This document shows, in pieces, positions 53,545-64,000 of a stretch of DNA of 64,000 nt. Position 1 is the stretch's first letter; each line of letters begins with the position of its first letter. The stretch comes from Hippopus hippopus. Lineage: Eukaryota > Mollusca > Bivalvia > Cardiida > Cardiidae. The DNA lies in NCBI GenBank assembly GCA_946811185.2, contig OX328103.1, positions 32,916,266 to 32,980,265 of the forward strand, in the 5' to 3' direction. The notes under the pieces were generated by a model. It ran no database searches, was not told the DNA's origin, and worked only from the letters and a program-made list of their open reading frames with translations. A program made the translations under genes and the position numbers.

Positions 53545-54060
53545 GTCTACATTCGCGAGGCTATTCGGGTTATTCTGGCCCCTCATTCGGAGCTATTCGT
53601 CTGCTATTCGGTTTATTCGCCTGTATTCTGCTCTATATTCGGATGGTGATTCGGATGGATTCTGGGAGCTATTCGTGGCATTCTGGGCAGATTCGGCTCT
53701 ATTCGCGTTATTCGGATCTATTTGGCTAGACGATTCGATCGTTCCACCCCATACGATACGAATAACACCGAATCTGCCTAGTACGCCCCGAATGCCTCCC
53801 CGAATCCGGCCGAATCCGACCGAATTCCATCCGAATATGTCCCGAATATGGCCCGAATGAAATTTGTCGGGGCCACATTCGGGACCTTTTTTTAGGGTAT
53901 TCGGCTGGTTTTGAACATTTCAAAACAAGCCGAATCCCTCCACGAATGTTTCAGAATCCCTCCCGAATTTTCGCCCATTCGGGGAGGGAGAACAGAATGC
54001 TCCCGAATCCACCCGAATTAAAGAAATCGGGTGGATTCGCAGCTGATTCGGTTCCGGTGT
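53545..54060. repeat. Right subterminal CCGAAT motif array
   Basis: Dense ATTCGG and CCGAAT hexamers, the counterpart of the 47350-47780 array. Confidence 0.75.
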
Positions 54061-54070
54061 AACCGAGGCT

Positions 54071-54073
54071 TAA
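54071..54073. repeat. Right TAA target duplication of the Harbinger element
   Basis: It matches 47336-47338. Joining the flanks gives a sequence matching uninterrupted family C copies such as the one near 46450-46480. Confidence 0.9.
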
Positions 54074-54095
54074 GCGCGACTCACTGACCTTCTGC

Positions 54096-54159
54096 GGACA
54101 ATGTAGATCAAGATCAGACTGCACAGAACGTGCAGTCTGATCTTGAATCTACACTGTCC
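54096..54159. repeat. Palindromic repeat family C, split by the Harbinger insertion
   Basis: The core hairpin of the unit whose left end (from TTAACCC at 47320) lies on the other side of the Harbinger element. The right end is GGGTTAA at 54261-54267. Confidence 0.85.
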
Positions 54160-55439
54160 GATAAGGAGATATCTTTCCCTCAAAAAATAATCTAAAAATA
54201 TCAAAAATTGGGTCTTTAAAGTTGGCTTGAAAGTTTCCTTTCAAGTTATAAAGCAGGATAAGGGTTAAGAGATGACTTATTGGGTATCACAGAATTCACA
54301 GAAATGTATCACAGAGATACATTAAACCCCTTTTGCCAGAGCGCTGTTCATTTAATGATTTCAAAATGAACAAACACATACAAATGAAAGTACTAATAGT
54401 AAAACAAAAAATCAAATTTAGAAAATCATAGTCTAATTATACGAACATGTAATAATGCGAATTTATTGGTTGGTTTAGTGCGGATACAATCAGTCATTTT
54501 GCGAGCTACCAGAACTTTTGTTGCATTGTTTTGATATGTGTTCTAAAATTGTTGCAAAACAGTATTTGTCATCAATATGCAGTTACAGACATTTGTATGT
54601 ATTGACCTTTGTAGTTCTGGGTCTGCATTCACCAACCATTCTTTGGAACATTCTTGGTCTTTTTCTCCCAAGATTTTTCTAAATTTTAAAATTACACAAC
54701 ATCTGATTGGCTAAACCATTTGGTTTAGCACATCAGAAGTTGTGTTACTTTCAAATTTAGAAAATTTTGGAGAAAAAAGACTTTGAACATCCTTAAGAAT
54801 GGTTGATGAATACGGACCGTGAAATTTTTTCGGCTCAAATACAAGCATCACACGCGGCTCAAATCAGACCCGAGGAAAAGAAAATCTACATCGTCTAAAC
54901 AGTGTCAAATTCAGTCCCAAATATGGAATGATGACGTGCAGACTGCTGTCAGCTTGGTTCTACATTTGATTGGTCAAAATGATACGTTATAATATTTTAG
55001 CCATGGTCTCGAAAATGGAGTGCATTTCTGTCATTCATTATACCAAGCAAGTCATCACAGTAATAATGATCCATAAAGTCCATTTTGTCTAACAACCGAC
55101 TGAATCATAAGGTAGACTGATCCTTCGACGTGCAGCAAATTGACCAGAAACAAAACTGCGCAGGCTGACATGGGTCGATACTTTTAACAGATGCATTAAT
55201 TAAACCCCTTTTTCATTGCTCGTTTATATTTGACTGTTCGAGAAAGCGAATGCGCGGATATTCGACCTGATTTTTTTATTAGTCTTGAATTCAGCCCAGT
55301 TAGGTTTAGTGCAGATTTTAAATCAGACTACACTCTCGTTAATAAGCAATTTATTATTTTTCCATGATGTTCATATTACCCGTCAACTTCAGGGACTTAG
55401 ATACTCGCTATGGGCGAAACCGTTGAATATTAAATAAAT

Positions 55440-55946
55440 GCGCCATGCTCGGGCAAAAGGGATTTTAATGCATCTCCGTGATGCATTGTAGCAAGCAAGT
55501 CATCATATAAATGAGCCTTGCTCTGTGAAAAGGAGGCTTCATGCATCTGCGAAAAGTATCGACCCAGGTCAGCCTGCGCAGTCCGCGCAGGCTGACCTGG
55601 GCCGAAACTTTTTGCTATTGGTCAATTTTCTGTATGTCCAAGGACCACTCTTCCTCCAGATTTAGTCATTCATTAGACTACGTGGATTTTATGGATCCCT
55701 AATTATGTGATGTTTTGCTTGGGTTGTAATGGGATCACGGAGATGCATTAAGCCCCCTTTTGCCATACCATGGCTCATTAATATGGATCCATAAAATCTA
55801 TTTTGTCTTACAACCGGCTTAATCATAAGGTAAACAGGACCTTCGACATGCAGAAAATTTATTAGTAGCAAAAGGTTCCGACCCATGCCAGTCTGCCGAT
55901 ACTTTTTACAGAAGCATTTAACTCCTTTTTCAGAGAGCATGGTTCA
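55440..55946. repeat. Family B MITE interrupted by a second family B MITE
   Basis: The outer copy runs 55440-55512 and resumes at about 55778-55946. The inner copy is 55513-55777 (GAGCCTTGCTCTG..CATGGCTCA). Confidence 0.75.
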
Positions 55947-57843
55947 AATCTTTTCATTTTTATTTAACAATCGCAAAATACACATTATCGACATTCCACG
56001 ATTTACTCATCGAAAAGAAAACAAAAATGCTCTTAATGTACATTTCATGTTTGCTTTTGTTGTATACAAAGTTGATTTCAAAAAAAGTTCATTAGTTCTA
56101 TTTCCAGTGACTATGGGCTTTTTTTTACTCTGCCATTACCAAGTATAATAGAAACACGGTTCTTTTTGTTGCATCTACATTACGTTTATCGGTTTTATAG
56201 GAGTTCGCATTTGGAGTTTTAAAGTGACAGTGGCCTTTTTTCATGCTCTGTATGAGCTGGGTTTACTCTTCTATAAGACGACAAAATTTTTAGATCGGTC
56301 CAAATTGAAAGCATTCGCAGCAGACGACAAATTAAATGTGTCTCGAAACATGCATTTCATTTCGGATGGTAGGAAACAAAGTGGAAAAGGGAGAAAATGC
56401 CGGCTACCAGGATGTTTTCAAAAGGCTTCTCTCTCAGGGTCGTGAAAACTCGGGATTATTTGGTGAAGGGTTAAAAAAAATTAATTTTAGTGAGTAAACG
56501 GCTTATCTCAATAATTATAAATATTTAGTGTTAGGAAATAATAGGGACGCGACCTTTTACTCGTACCTTGTTAAAAATGGCTTTGGTGGGATTCGAACTC
56601 ACGACTTTGAAAACCATCACTCGGCTACTTTACAGAGCTATCCGGACAATTACTATCCGCCCGTGTTCAGAACGTTTTCATTATTTATTATATGATAACT
56701 TCTATCCCGTTATTGACAGAATCATGAAGAAATTCTGCGTTATTCCTTGTGTTTTCTGCATGAATTTTCTGTTTTTATTTATGTTTTAAAAGCTGTCTTT
56801 GTTCGCAAATTATGAAATCATCAGCCTTTGATTAGATTTGAAAAAAAAAATATGAAACGAAATCTTTTTGGATGCCTTTTAAAAGGCTTGCCTTATTTTA
56901 TCAAGCAAAAGACCATTTATCCAAACAGACCAGTAGTAAAGGAATTAGTTATAAATTATTCATCTCGATTTATCAAATATCATTGATGATGATGACCATA
57001 ATAATGATAATGATAATGATTACGACGATGGTGGTGAAGATATTTTTGCCTGATCTGCCCTGAAGGGCATTTGAACACAGCATGAAAAATTCGTAACTTT
57101 GCTCACAAGAAATAATTTTGCTATTTTTTTTTTTATCTCTTCTAGTCAAGATTGGATGTTTTGGGGTAAAAAAAAGAGACTTGATCAACCGATCTATTCA
57201 CGTATTAACCTTTTGCCAAACAAATCAATGTTCAACGACCCCGGCGAAAGAAGCTAAGTTGAAATAAATGTACATGTATTGTGGTAATAGGTAAAAATGC
57301 TGGTATCTAACACCCCCTCCCCCTTTTCCACTTTTTTCAAAGACAATTTCCATCCTTGCGGACATTTCTTTTGTTGTTGTTGTTTGCAAATGCTTTCAAT
57401 TTGGACAAAACCAAAAATTTGCCGGTTGGTAATGAGCTATAATTAATTCTTAGGCTGCGAAGCGTGACCCACAAGATCAATATCTGACTGCACAGAACGT
57501 GCAGTTTGGTCTTGGATCCACCCCGTCCGATAAAAAAAATCGAGTTTTTTATACTGGCTTAAAAGTTTAATTTTTTTACTTATTTATCAGAATAAAGGTT
57601 AAAGCAAGATTATTTTACTATGATATTTTCAAAATCGTCTGCTGTAAATGTGTTTCGTGTATAGCTCTCAAAGAGCTGGAACCAGATTAACTTGCTTTTG
57701 CTTTTAGTGTAAATCTAAAATCAGACAGTACAGAACGTGCAATCTGATCTCGAATCTACACTGTCCTCTATTTTGTTACATTTGCTGACCAAAACAACCT
57801 TGAAATAGCACTACTTCGGCTATTATCCTGGTTGAAGAGGTTT

Positions 57844-58104
57844 GAGTCATACTCTGTGAAAAGGGGGCTTAATGCATCTGCAAAAAGTATCGACCCAGGT
57901 CAGCCTGCGCAGTCCGCGCAGGCTGACCTGGGCCGATACGTTTTGCTTTTGGTAAGTTTTCTGCATGTCCAAGGACCAGTTTACCTTATAATTCAGTCGG
58001 TTCCTAGACAAAATGGATTTTACGAATCCATAATTATGTGATGACTTGCTCGGTATCATGGATCACGGAGATGCATTAAGCCCCCTTTAGCCAGAGCATG
58101 GCTC
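57844..58104. repeat. Family B foldback MITE, copy
   Basis: The internal hairpin CAGGTCAGCCTGCGCAGTCC and its complement is intact. The ends are slightly diverged (GAGTCATACTCTG, GAGCATGGCTC). Confidence 0.8.
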
Positions 58105-58385
58105 GTTTTATAAATAAGCGCTCAGAGAGTCCACGAGAAAAGTTAACTATGTTCCAAATGACAAAATTATAGACTTGTTCAAATTCAACGCATTTGAAGA
58201 CTACAAAATAAATGTGACTCAAAAACTGAAATTTATTTCGAAGGGTAGAAAACATTGTTTTAAAAGGTACAAAATTCTGGTTCCAGCATTTTCTACTTTT
58301 CCGACAATGTTTTCACCCTTTTTTTTTTTTTTTGGGGGGGGGGGGTCGAAGTTTGATATAGGATCAAAGTACTCATAGTACTTAC

Positions 58386-58433
58386 TTTGTGGTGAACCCT
58401 GTTGCGCTGACCAAGCCTTGCTGAAACTTGCTT
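58386..58433 (-). CDS. ERG: ERG/FLI1-family gene, second 48-bp exon
   Basis: Flanked by ATTTCAG and GTAAGT. In the phase required by the downstream exon it reads ASFSKAWSAQQGSPQ plus split codons. Composition and position fit the variable, often alternatively spliced small exons between the Pointed and ETS domains of ERG. The strong splice sites and phase 1 at both ends support it; homology of the peptide itself is weak. Confidence 0.78.
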
Positions 58434-59020
58434 CTGAAATAAAACAGGGAAAAAATGCGTTCAGGACTAGTTTTCTTTATTTCTTTATTTTTTTGTCTAT
58501 CTAGAACGCCTTTGAAAGTAATCATTGTCTGTGGGTGAATGATAGCCGTTGCTTTCATCCCAGTGCAGGCTTTTTCAAAAGTAATATTTACACTTTTTTC
58601 ACAATTGTAGCAGTATGTGAAATGTAATGTATCCCAAAACGACAAAACTGAAGACTTGTTCAAATTAAAAGCATTTGCAGGCGACAAAATAAATGTTACT
58701 CAAAAATTAAAATCTTTGTCTTAAGAGTAGAAAACATTTTGGGAATAGGAGAAAATGCCAGTTACCAGGATTTTCTCGTTTTTCCACGGTCTTTTTTCTC
58801 AGGGTCATTAAACTTTGGATTGTTTGGAAAAGGGATATAATCCATACTAGTTTTCTGTAACATAAATCGGTATAAACATGCACAGTCCTTACAATACGAA
58901 ATTAAAGGGTAAAGGGTTAACTCTACCAGACGACAAAATTTTAGACCTGTCCAAATTGAAAACTTTTACAGCCGACAAAATGAACGTAACACAGAAACTG
59001 AAATTTATATCTGGAAAGGT

Positions 59021-59089
59021 TGAAAACATTGTGGGGAAAAAGAGAAAATGCTGGTAACAAGCATTTTCTCTTTTTCTCACAATGTTTTA
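59021..59089. repeat. Family D palindrome
   Basis: The hairpin GAAAACATTGTGGGGAAAAA..GAGAAAATGC and its complement. Confidence 0.75.
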
Positions 59090-59223
59090 AAAGGGCTTCT
59101 TCCTAAAGGTCGTTACAATTCGGGCTTGTGTGGTAAAAGGTTAAACTAAAATTTAAAAAAAAAAAGTAGTAGAGCTAGCATCAAACCGAGTGTTTTTATT
59201 TCAAGACATTGTCACTTTTATAT

Positions 59224-59486
59224 GAACCATGCTCTGGCAAAAAGGGGGCTTAATGCTTCTCCGTAGCACATCATACCAAGCAAGTCATTACGCAATCATG
59301 GATCCACATAAAACATTTTGTCTAACAACCAATGGAATCATGAGGTAGACTGGCCCTTTGACATACAAAAAATTGATCAATAGCGAAAAGTTTCGACCCA
59401 GGTCAGCCTGCGCGGACTGCGCAGGCTGACCTGGATCGATACTTTTCGCAGATCAATTAAGCCCCCTTTTCGCAGAGCATGGCTCA
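59224..59486. repeat. Family B foldback MITE, copy
   Basis: Ends GAACCATGCTCTGG and CAGAGCATGGCTCA, with an internal CAGGTCAGCCTGCGC hairpin. It is in the opposite orientation to most copies. Confidence 0.8.
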
Positions 59487-59887
59487 ATTATTTTCGTTAG
59501 TTACCACCTTGCCAAGTAATCCCGTGTATCAACGACCTTGTGTGAAGAGAATTGTGAAAAAAATAATAATCTTGGAAAAAGAAGAAAATGCTGGTAACCA
59601 GGCATTTTCAACATTGTATTCTACTCTTTCAGTGACAAACTTATTGATGAAGCATATTAGCTATGCCCTGGTATAAGGAGGTTTAATGCCTTTCTGTGAT
59701 GCATGATAGGTCATCACATAGTCAGGGATCTTTAAAACCTGAGGTAGGATGGTGTTTGGACATCCAGAAAATTTAGCAAAAGCAAAATGTTACGACCCAG
59801 GTCAGCCTCTGCGGAGTCGGCTGATACTTTTTACAGATGCATTAAACCCTCTTTTCACAGAGCATGGCTCATCTTCATTTTCACTAC

Positions 59888-60005
59888 CTGGAAACATGAA
59901 CCCGGAAAATCCGGTGTAGGAGCACTGCCGGATGTACTCGGACTGCTTCAGCGCACGGAATTGTAAATTGTCCTCGTACGTTCTCTCATAAAACTTAAGA
60001 GTCAT
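59888..60005 (-). CDS. Candidate first coding exon of the ETS gene (alternative isoform)
   Basis: From an ATG at 60003-60005 the minus strand encodes 39 codons plus one base (MTLKFYERTYEDNL...TGFSGFMFP), then CAG/GTAGTG. The GC-richer codon-like composition and a phase-1 end that fits the next exon suggest a real exon. The peptide is not one I recognise, and no Pointed domain is present, so it would give a short isoform. Exons of a longer form could lie beyond 64000. It could be chance. Confidence 0.5.
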
Positions 60006-61091
60006 GTTGAATACTGTTTGATATTATTATTTTAATTTTGATGATATCATTTTATTATAAACTTAATGTTTTTAATACATATGGAACAAAACTCTGATTG
60101 CCGTTAAGCGTTTACAATACTTCGAGACAGAATGCTTTTACGATACTTTATAGTCACCAGATCTTCATGCACAGGGCTTGAGATTTTGCTACTATCTTAA
60201 TTTGTGACGGATTCGTTAAGTTTCAAATATAAAAAGATCTAATGCACGTAAAAAAGCTTTAACAACCACACCACTCTAATAAGAAGTCAATCACTTGTCC
60301 GCAAGAAACATTTTCTGTTCATATTTCTAGTTTAGAAAAGCAACCGCAACTATGAAATATACTTAAATCCATAAAATATAGTTTAACACAAATTTCAGAA
60401 TCGTTTAGTCATATTCCAATTTTGAAATCCGTCATTCAAAATAAGTCACTTTTCCAACATCATATCGTGACTTAAAAAAAAAATACACTCAATCTTTTCA
60501 GTGCGAGACGATATTTACACCGCAATTCTGTATTCGAACGAGGTTTTATGCCAACCCGCGCCTCTCGCAAAATTAACCAATCACGGAAGAGGAAGCATTT
60601 ATCGTTCGCCAATATTTATTCGCTGAGTCGATTAACCCATTACTTGCCTACTTTGTAACTTCACCGTGTTAAACAAATGTGACTGAAACGAGTAATTTAA
60701 TGAAAATGTGGTCTAAAAATGCTGTAAAAACCCGTTATTGTGGAAAAAAAAACACACCCTTATTTAAGTATGAATGTTCATTTAACGTCTAAACTTTATA
60801 TAGATACATGTTGATCCAGATATCAATATATTAAAAGAAAGACCCAAAACTAATTTCAGAATGAGGCAAATGGACAAAAATCGATCGATAAATTTACTAA
60901 GATTCTTTCCTGTGATTTTAGTACCAGCATTTATTTGTTTTATCACAAAAGAGAAATTAGCGAAAGAGAACGGGGCTGTCTGACGCTTTCGAATGACGAC
61001 GCCCCCTTCACTGCTCTGACTCCTTACTAAACCTTCATTTAAAACATTAACAGAGTGCCGTTAGAAACCCCCCCCCCCAAAAAAAAAAAAA

Positions 61092-61122
<31 letters not shown>

Positions 61123-61349
61123 AAATAAAAGTGTAAAACATACAATGATAATGATGATGATGAGGATCATCATCATCATCATCTATAGCAGCAGCAGCAT
61201 AATTGTCGACGTCCTTCGTTATTCGTTCTTCAATTTTTTTATACATTAATTAATTCGGTCGTTCGTTCGTTCATTCATTCATTCATTCATTCATTCATTC
61301 ATTCATTCATTCATTCTTTCATTCATTCATTCATTCATTCATGTCAATT

Positions 61350-61848
61350 TTAGGTCGCTGGTTCGACTTCCAAGCTCGGCAAATTTCCTTCCGAGGATTG
61401 CTGATAGGTTTTGTAACAGGCCTCTGTCACTGCTAATCATTATTTCGATGATCTTGATTATGTTCAAAAGCAGCCAGTGGCTTAGAATTCATTCATTCAT
61501 TCATTCATTCATTCATTCATCCATCCATCTAATAAGCTCTATTTTTTTCCCTTTATTAAAAACTTCAGTAATTATGAGAGTAAATCTGTTAGCGACGGTA
61601 TGTGAATTTTAGTCGCTGGTTCGATTTTCCAGCTCGGCAAATTTCTTTCCGAGGACTACTGATGGGTATTGTAACAATCCTCTGTCACCGCTAATCATTA
61701 TTTCGATGATCATCATTATGTTGGAAAGCAGCCAGCAGATTAGGGGAGAATACTGTGCAAAGTTATGGTAAAATAATTTCTAGTAAAGCATGGATAGGTG
61801 CACTGGTCGCCGCGATATAAGTAAAATCCTGTTGAAAAAGGTTTTAAA
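61350..61848 (+). repeat. tRNA-derived SINE pair or dimer
   Basis: Two similar B-box-like heads (GTCGCTGGTTCGACTTCC near 61352, AGTCGCTGGTTCGATTTTCC near 61612) are followed by the shared body. The tail GCATGGATAGGTGCACTGGT near 61788 is the complement of the same segment in the other SINEs. Confidence 0.65.
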
Positions 61849-62641
61849 TACCAAACATAACTAATGATAATAATAAAAATAAATCAGTTTTATGTATTTG
61901 GCCCTTTTAAAACATGCACCATTATACTCAAAGGGCGGATCTCATAAATTTTGCGGACGGCGTAGTTCAAAATGAGACTGCACGAAACTTGCAATCTGAT
62001 CTTGTATTTATCCTGAGTGCATACGCGTGAAACAGTGAAATATTGAAACCAAAATGGCCTTGAAACCATAACATTTTTCTTTTTTTTTTCTAATGAATGA
62101 AAATATGTCAAGTTCCTATATATGGTTGTCCAAGAATTAAAAAAAAGAAATCCCTTTGGCACCGTATAGACAAATTCTATGTGTTTTTGCGGACAGTGTA
62201 AATCAAGATCAACTGGTTATTTGCAGCGGACATCTGCAAGAAATATTTATCTTTACCAAATGAGCTCCGACAGAAAATTTCCTTTGTATGCTTTACCCAT
62301 TTTTCATCTTTAAAATTCTTCAGAAGGCAAAAATTCGCCTGCACAGTAATAGGTTAATTTTTTTAACAGTGTATGAATTTTCCTTTTCGAGTGTTAAGAT
62401 CTAATCTGCTGATAAAAAGCTTATCAGTTCCTCTAACAGTTAGAAGGCGTGACCTCAAACATTCTGTGATAAAATTAATGATTCGTTTTCACACGAAGTG
62501 ACTGGACCACAAAATTTAATGTTTTAATGCGATTGTAACTCGGCACCAGAAGAGAAAATTTTAGACTTGTCTAAGTAGAAAGCACTGCAGGATGAAACAT
62601 AGCATGTGGCTCCAATGATGGAATTTTGGCTTTGAACTAGA

Positions 62642-62709
62642 AGAAAACATTGTGGGAAAACGAGAAAATGCTGGTTACCAGCATTTTCTCCTTTCTCCAC
62701 AATGTTTTC
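62642..62709. repeat. Family D palindrome
   Basis: A near-perfect hairpin around GAGAAAATGCTGGTTACCAG. Confidence 0.8.
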
Positions 62710-62999
62710 AAAGTAACTTTGCTAGGGGTTGCTAAAAAACGGAACTGTTTGGTAAGGCGTTAATTGATTACCGTCGTTCGAATAACAAAATGACAGTACA
62801 TCAGATAAATAAACAGGAAACATTTCAGTCCTTTTGCCCACATGTTTTTAAAAGTTGTTTTCAGCAAGACAAAAAAAGTCGTCTGCTTTAGAAATTTGTC
62901 AACTGTATTCTGTCGAAGCCAAATCTAAACAGGTTCTATGTAAAACATTTTCTTCGATTGGCTTGGGATATTTATAGCCTATAAACCAATCTCATGTTG

Positions 63000-63030
63000 G
63001 AGAGAGAGGGAAAGAATGAGAGAGAGCGAG

Positions 63031-63129
<99 letters not shown>

Positions 63130-63165
63130 GAGAGAGATTGAGAGAGAGAACTAGAGAGAGAGTGA
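63000..63165. repeat. GA microsatellite
   Basis: An almost pure (GA)n tract with rare interruptions. Confidence 0.95.
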
Positions 63166-63540
63166 GTAAAGTTTGGTAAATATATATATATTTACACAGA
63201 CTAAAGAAATTCGAGCTACCAGTGCATTTGTGCGGTAGTTAGAAAGATTCGGGAGGAATGTGAGCGACATTAAAATACAGGCTTACTGATAGAAAAACGG
63301 ATAGACGGATATATGATGAGAAAGAGCATAGAAGAGACAAGCCGTTATAAACAATCTAGAATAATTTATTGCTCATTTGAACGCGAGAAAAAAATAAACG
63401 AGATACTTTAAAAGAGGAAATGTTTACAGGAGCATGGCATTTGCTCGTTTATCGATCTTCGTAATCAATCTCGGTCGATACAGACTAAAATCTAACACGT
63501 AAAATGCTTTACCTCCACTCAAAGAAATCCCTTCACAGCA

Positions 63541-63608
63541 CCGGAAATGAATTTTGTCAAACCGGAAATATGTTCGGAAACCGGAAGTTAGGAACTATGG
63601 GAATGAAA
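63541..63608 (+). promoter_or_regulatory. ETS-site cluster before a candidate start codon
   Basis: Three ACCGGAA(A/G)T motifs lie within about 50 bp (near 63541, 63560 and 63578). An AAAATGGCGGAC YY1-like element follows, overlapping the candidate start. Such ETS plus YY1 combinations are typical of TATA-less housekeeping promoters. Confidence 0.45.
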
Positions 63609-63659
63609 ATGGCGGACGCTACAAATTATTGGTCGAGGTATATGGCCACGCGATATTGT
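63609..63659 (+). CDS. Candidate first coding exon of an unidentified host gene
   Basis: ATGGCGGAC... encodes 17 residues (MADATNYWSRYMATRYC) and ends exactly at a GTGAGT donor. The gene is not recognised and would continue right of the window. Support is limited to the start context, the donor and the motif cluster upstream. Confidence 0.4.
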
Positions 63660-64000
63660 GTGAGTGTACATATCAAACACTCAGTTTTTTTTTCTCTCTC
63701 GCCCGTTGAAAAATCAAGCATAGATTTCTTGCAACCTATTTGTTGGATATTTTGATAAACATTTCGAGGATGGGAAGGATTGATTTGTGTACCAAATATA
63801 CACAAGACAAATTTATGATGCATGGCATCATAGAAGCCGCAATCTTTTGGTGGACAATTTCAGAAATATTGACTTTCTAGGAAAAATGTGATGACATTTT
63901 TGTATCTGTTTTTCCCCCCACAAACGGAAGATCATGACAAATGATACTAAAATGCAGAGGGAAAAAAGGCAGGAGTTAAGAGAGGAATCTTAAATTAAAT
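63660..64000. other. Right edge, nothing recognised
   Basis: Possibly the intron following the candidate exon. No repeat or gene was identified. Confidence 0.4.

Larger units (their letters stand above)
47339..54070. mobile_element. Complete two-gene PIF/Harbinger transposon
   Basis: 6,732 bp. The ends are AGCCAGGGTTACACCAGAAC on the left and, read inward from the right, AGCCTCGGTTACACCGGAAC, flanked by TAA duplications. About 400-500 bp inside each end is dense in CCGAAT/ATTCGG motifs (47350-47780, 53545-54060). It carries a DDE nuclease gene (+) and a convergent MADF/Myb-like accessory gene (-), the standard Harbinger pair. Both frames are open, so it may be or recently have been autonomous. 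Confidence 0.93.
37754..58385 (-). other. Large (20.6-kb) intron of the ETS gene, repeat-filled
   Basis: It holds family A (38049-38309), B (40259, 41040, 42400, 43185, 55513, 57844) and C (40631, 46375) repeats, a CT microsatellite (39481-39524), an AAT/ATT palindrome (about 40950-40995), a CA tract (41747-41817), a long GACAGA-rich satellite (about 44200-45120), a SINE (46832-47133) and the nested Harbinger transposon (47339-54070). No additional ETS-gene exon was recognised. Confidence 0.7.
58434..59887 (-). other. Intron of the ETS gene
   Basis: A 1.45-kb intron holding a family D palindrome (59021-59089) and a family B MITE (59224-59486). Confidence 0.6.
60006..63540. other. Host DNA with simple repeats and a SINE
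   Basis: AAAT (61082-61124), ATTC (61262-61340 and 61485-61520) and GA (about 63000-63165) microsatellites, a SINE (61350-61848), a degraded family C copy near 61955-62005 and a family D palindrome (62642-62709). No gene is recognised. Confidence 0.6.

Noticed and set aside
56570..56645. tRNA-like sequence (minus strand, GAGTTCGAATCCCACC B box)
   Set aside because: The acceptor arms do not pair and the A-box region is irregular, so it is a tRNA-derived relic, not a tRNA gene.

Overview
The window is metazoan nuclear DNA, most likely from a bivalve mollusc. Three things point that way: intron-split coding sequence (a split ETS-domain gene), many short foldback and MITE-type repeats, and tRNA-derived SINEs. 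The bivalve assignment rests on my recollection of the repeat families and is an inference. No bacterial operons, rRNA genes, intact tRNA genes or CRISPR arrays were seen.

The centrepiece (7859-26398, 18,540 bp) is a complete Maverick/Polinton (adintovirus-type) element. It has 274-bp terminal inverted repeats with no mismatch seen by eye, 5'-AGTAGG...CCTACT-3' ends, and a 6-bp target duplication AGGATT on both sides (7853-7858, 26399-26404). It is AT-rich and gene-dense. It carries the full Polinton set: protein-primed DNA polymerase B, double-jelly-roll major capsid, penton-like minor capsid, packaging ATPase, adenain-type protease, retroviral-type integrase with chromodomain, PLA2-like domain, fibre-like protein and several small virion proteins. 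Unusual cargo lies at the two ends: a ribonucleotide reductase large subunit plus an unknown 169-aa protein on the left, and two tandem C-terminal RING proteins on the right. Two start-codon-proximal sequence classes appear. Core and virion genes have a TATAAA-like box almost touching the ATG. Three accessory genes at the ends share a different AACCCATAAAATAATTCAGG block, which suggests two expression classes. The only damage seen is in the integrase: a frame break from the PLA2 frame at an A10 run, and 28 instead of 35 residues between the second and third catalytic acids.

Right of the element, on the minus strand, lies part of a host ERG/FLI1-family ETS transcription factor gene. It has a terminal ETS-domain exon (35529-36064), two 48-bp exons (37706-37753, 58386-58433) and a candidate first coding exon (59888-60005); all junctions are phase-compatible. 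Its 20.6-kb intron contains a complete two-gene PIF/Harbinger transposon (47339-54070, TAA target duplication). That transposon sits inside a palindromic repeat, which in turn sits inside a MITE-like repeat. Near the right edge, ETS and YY1-like motifs precede a possible first exon of another host gene (63609-63659).

The remaining host DNA (1-7852, 26405-35528 and the introns) holds at least four families of short palindromic repeats, SINEs, a 1.07-kb TIR element with minisatellite ends, and many simple repeats. I see no further protein genes there.
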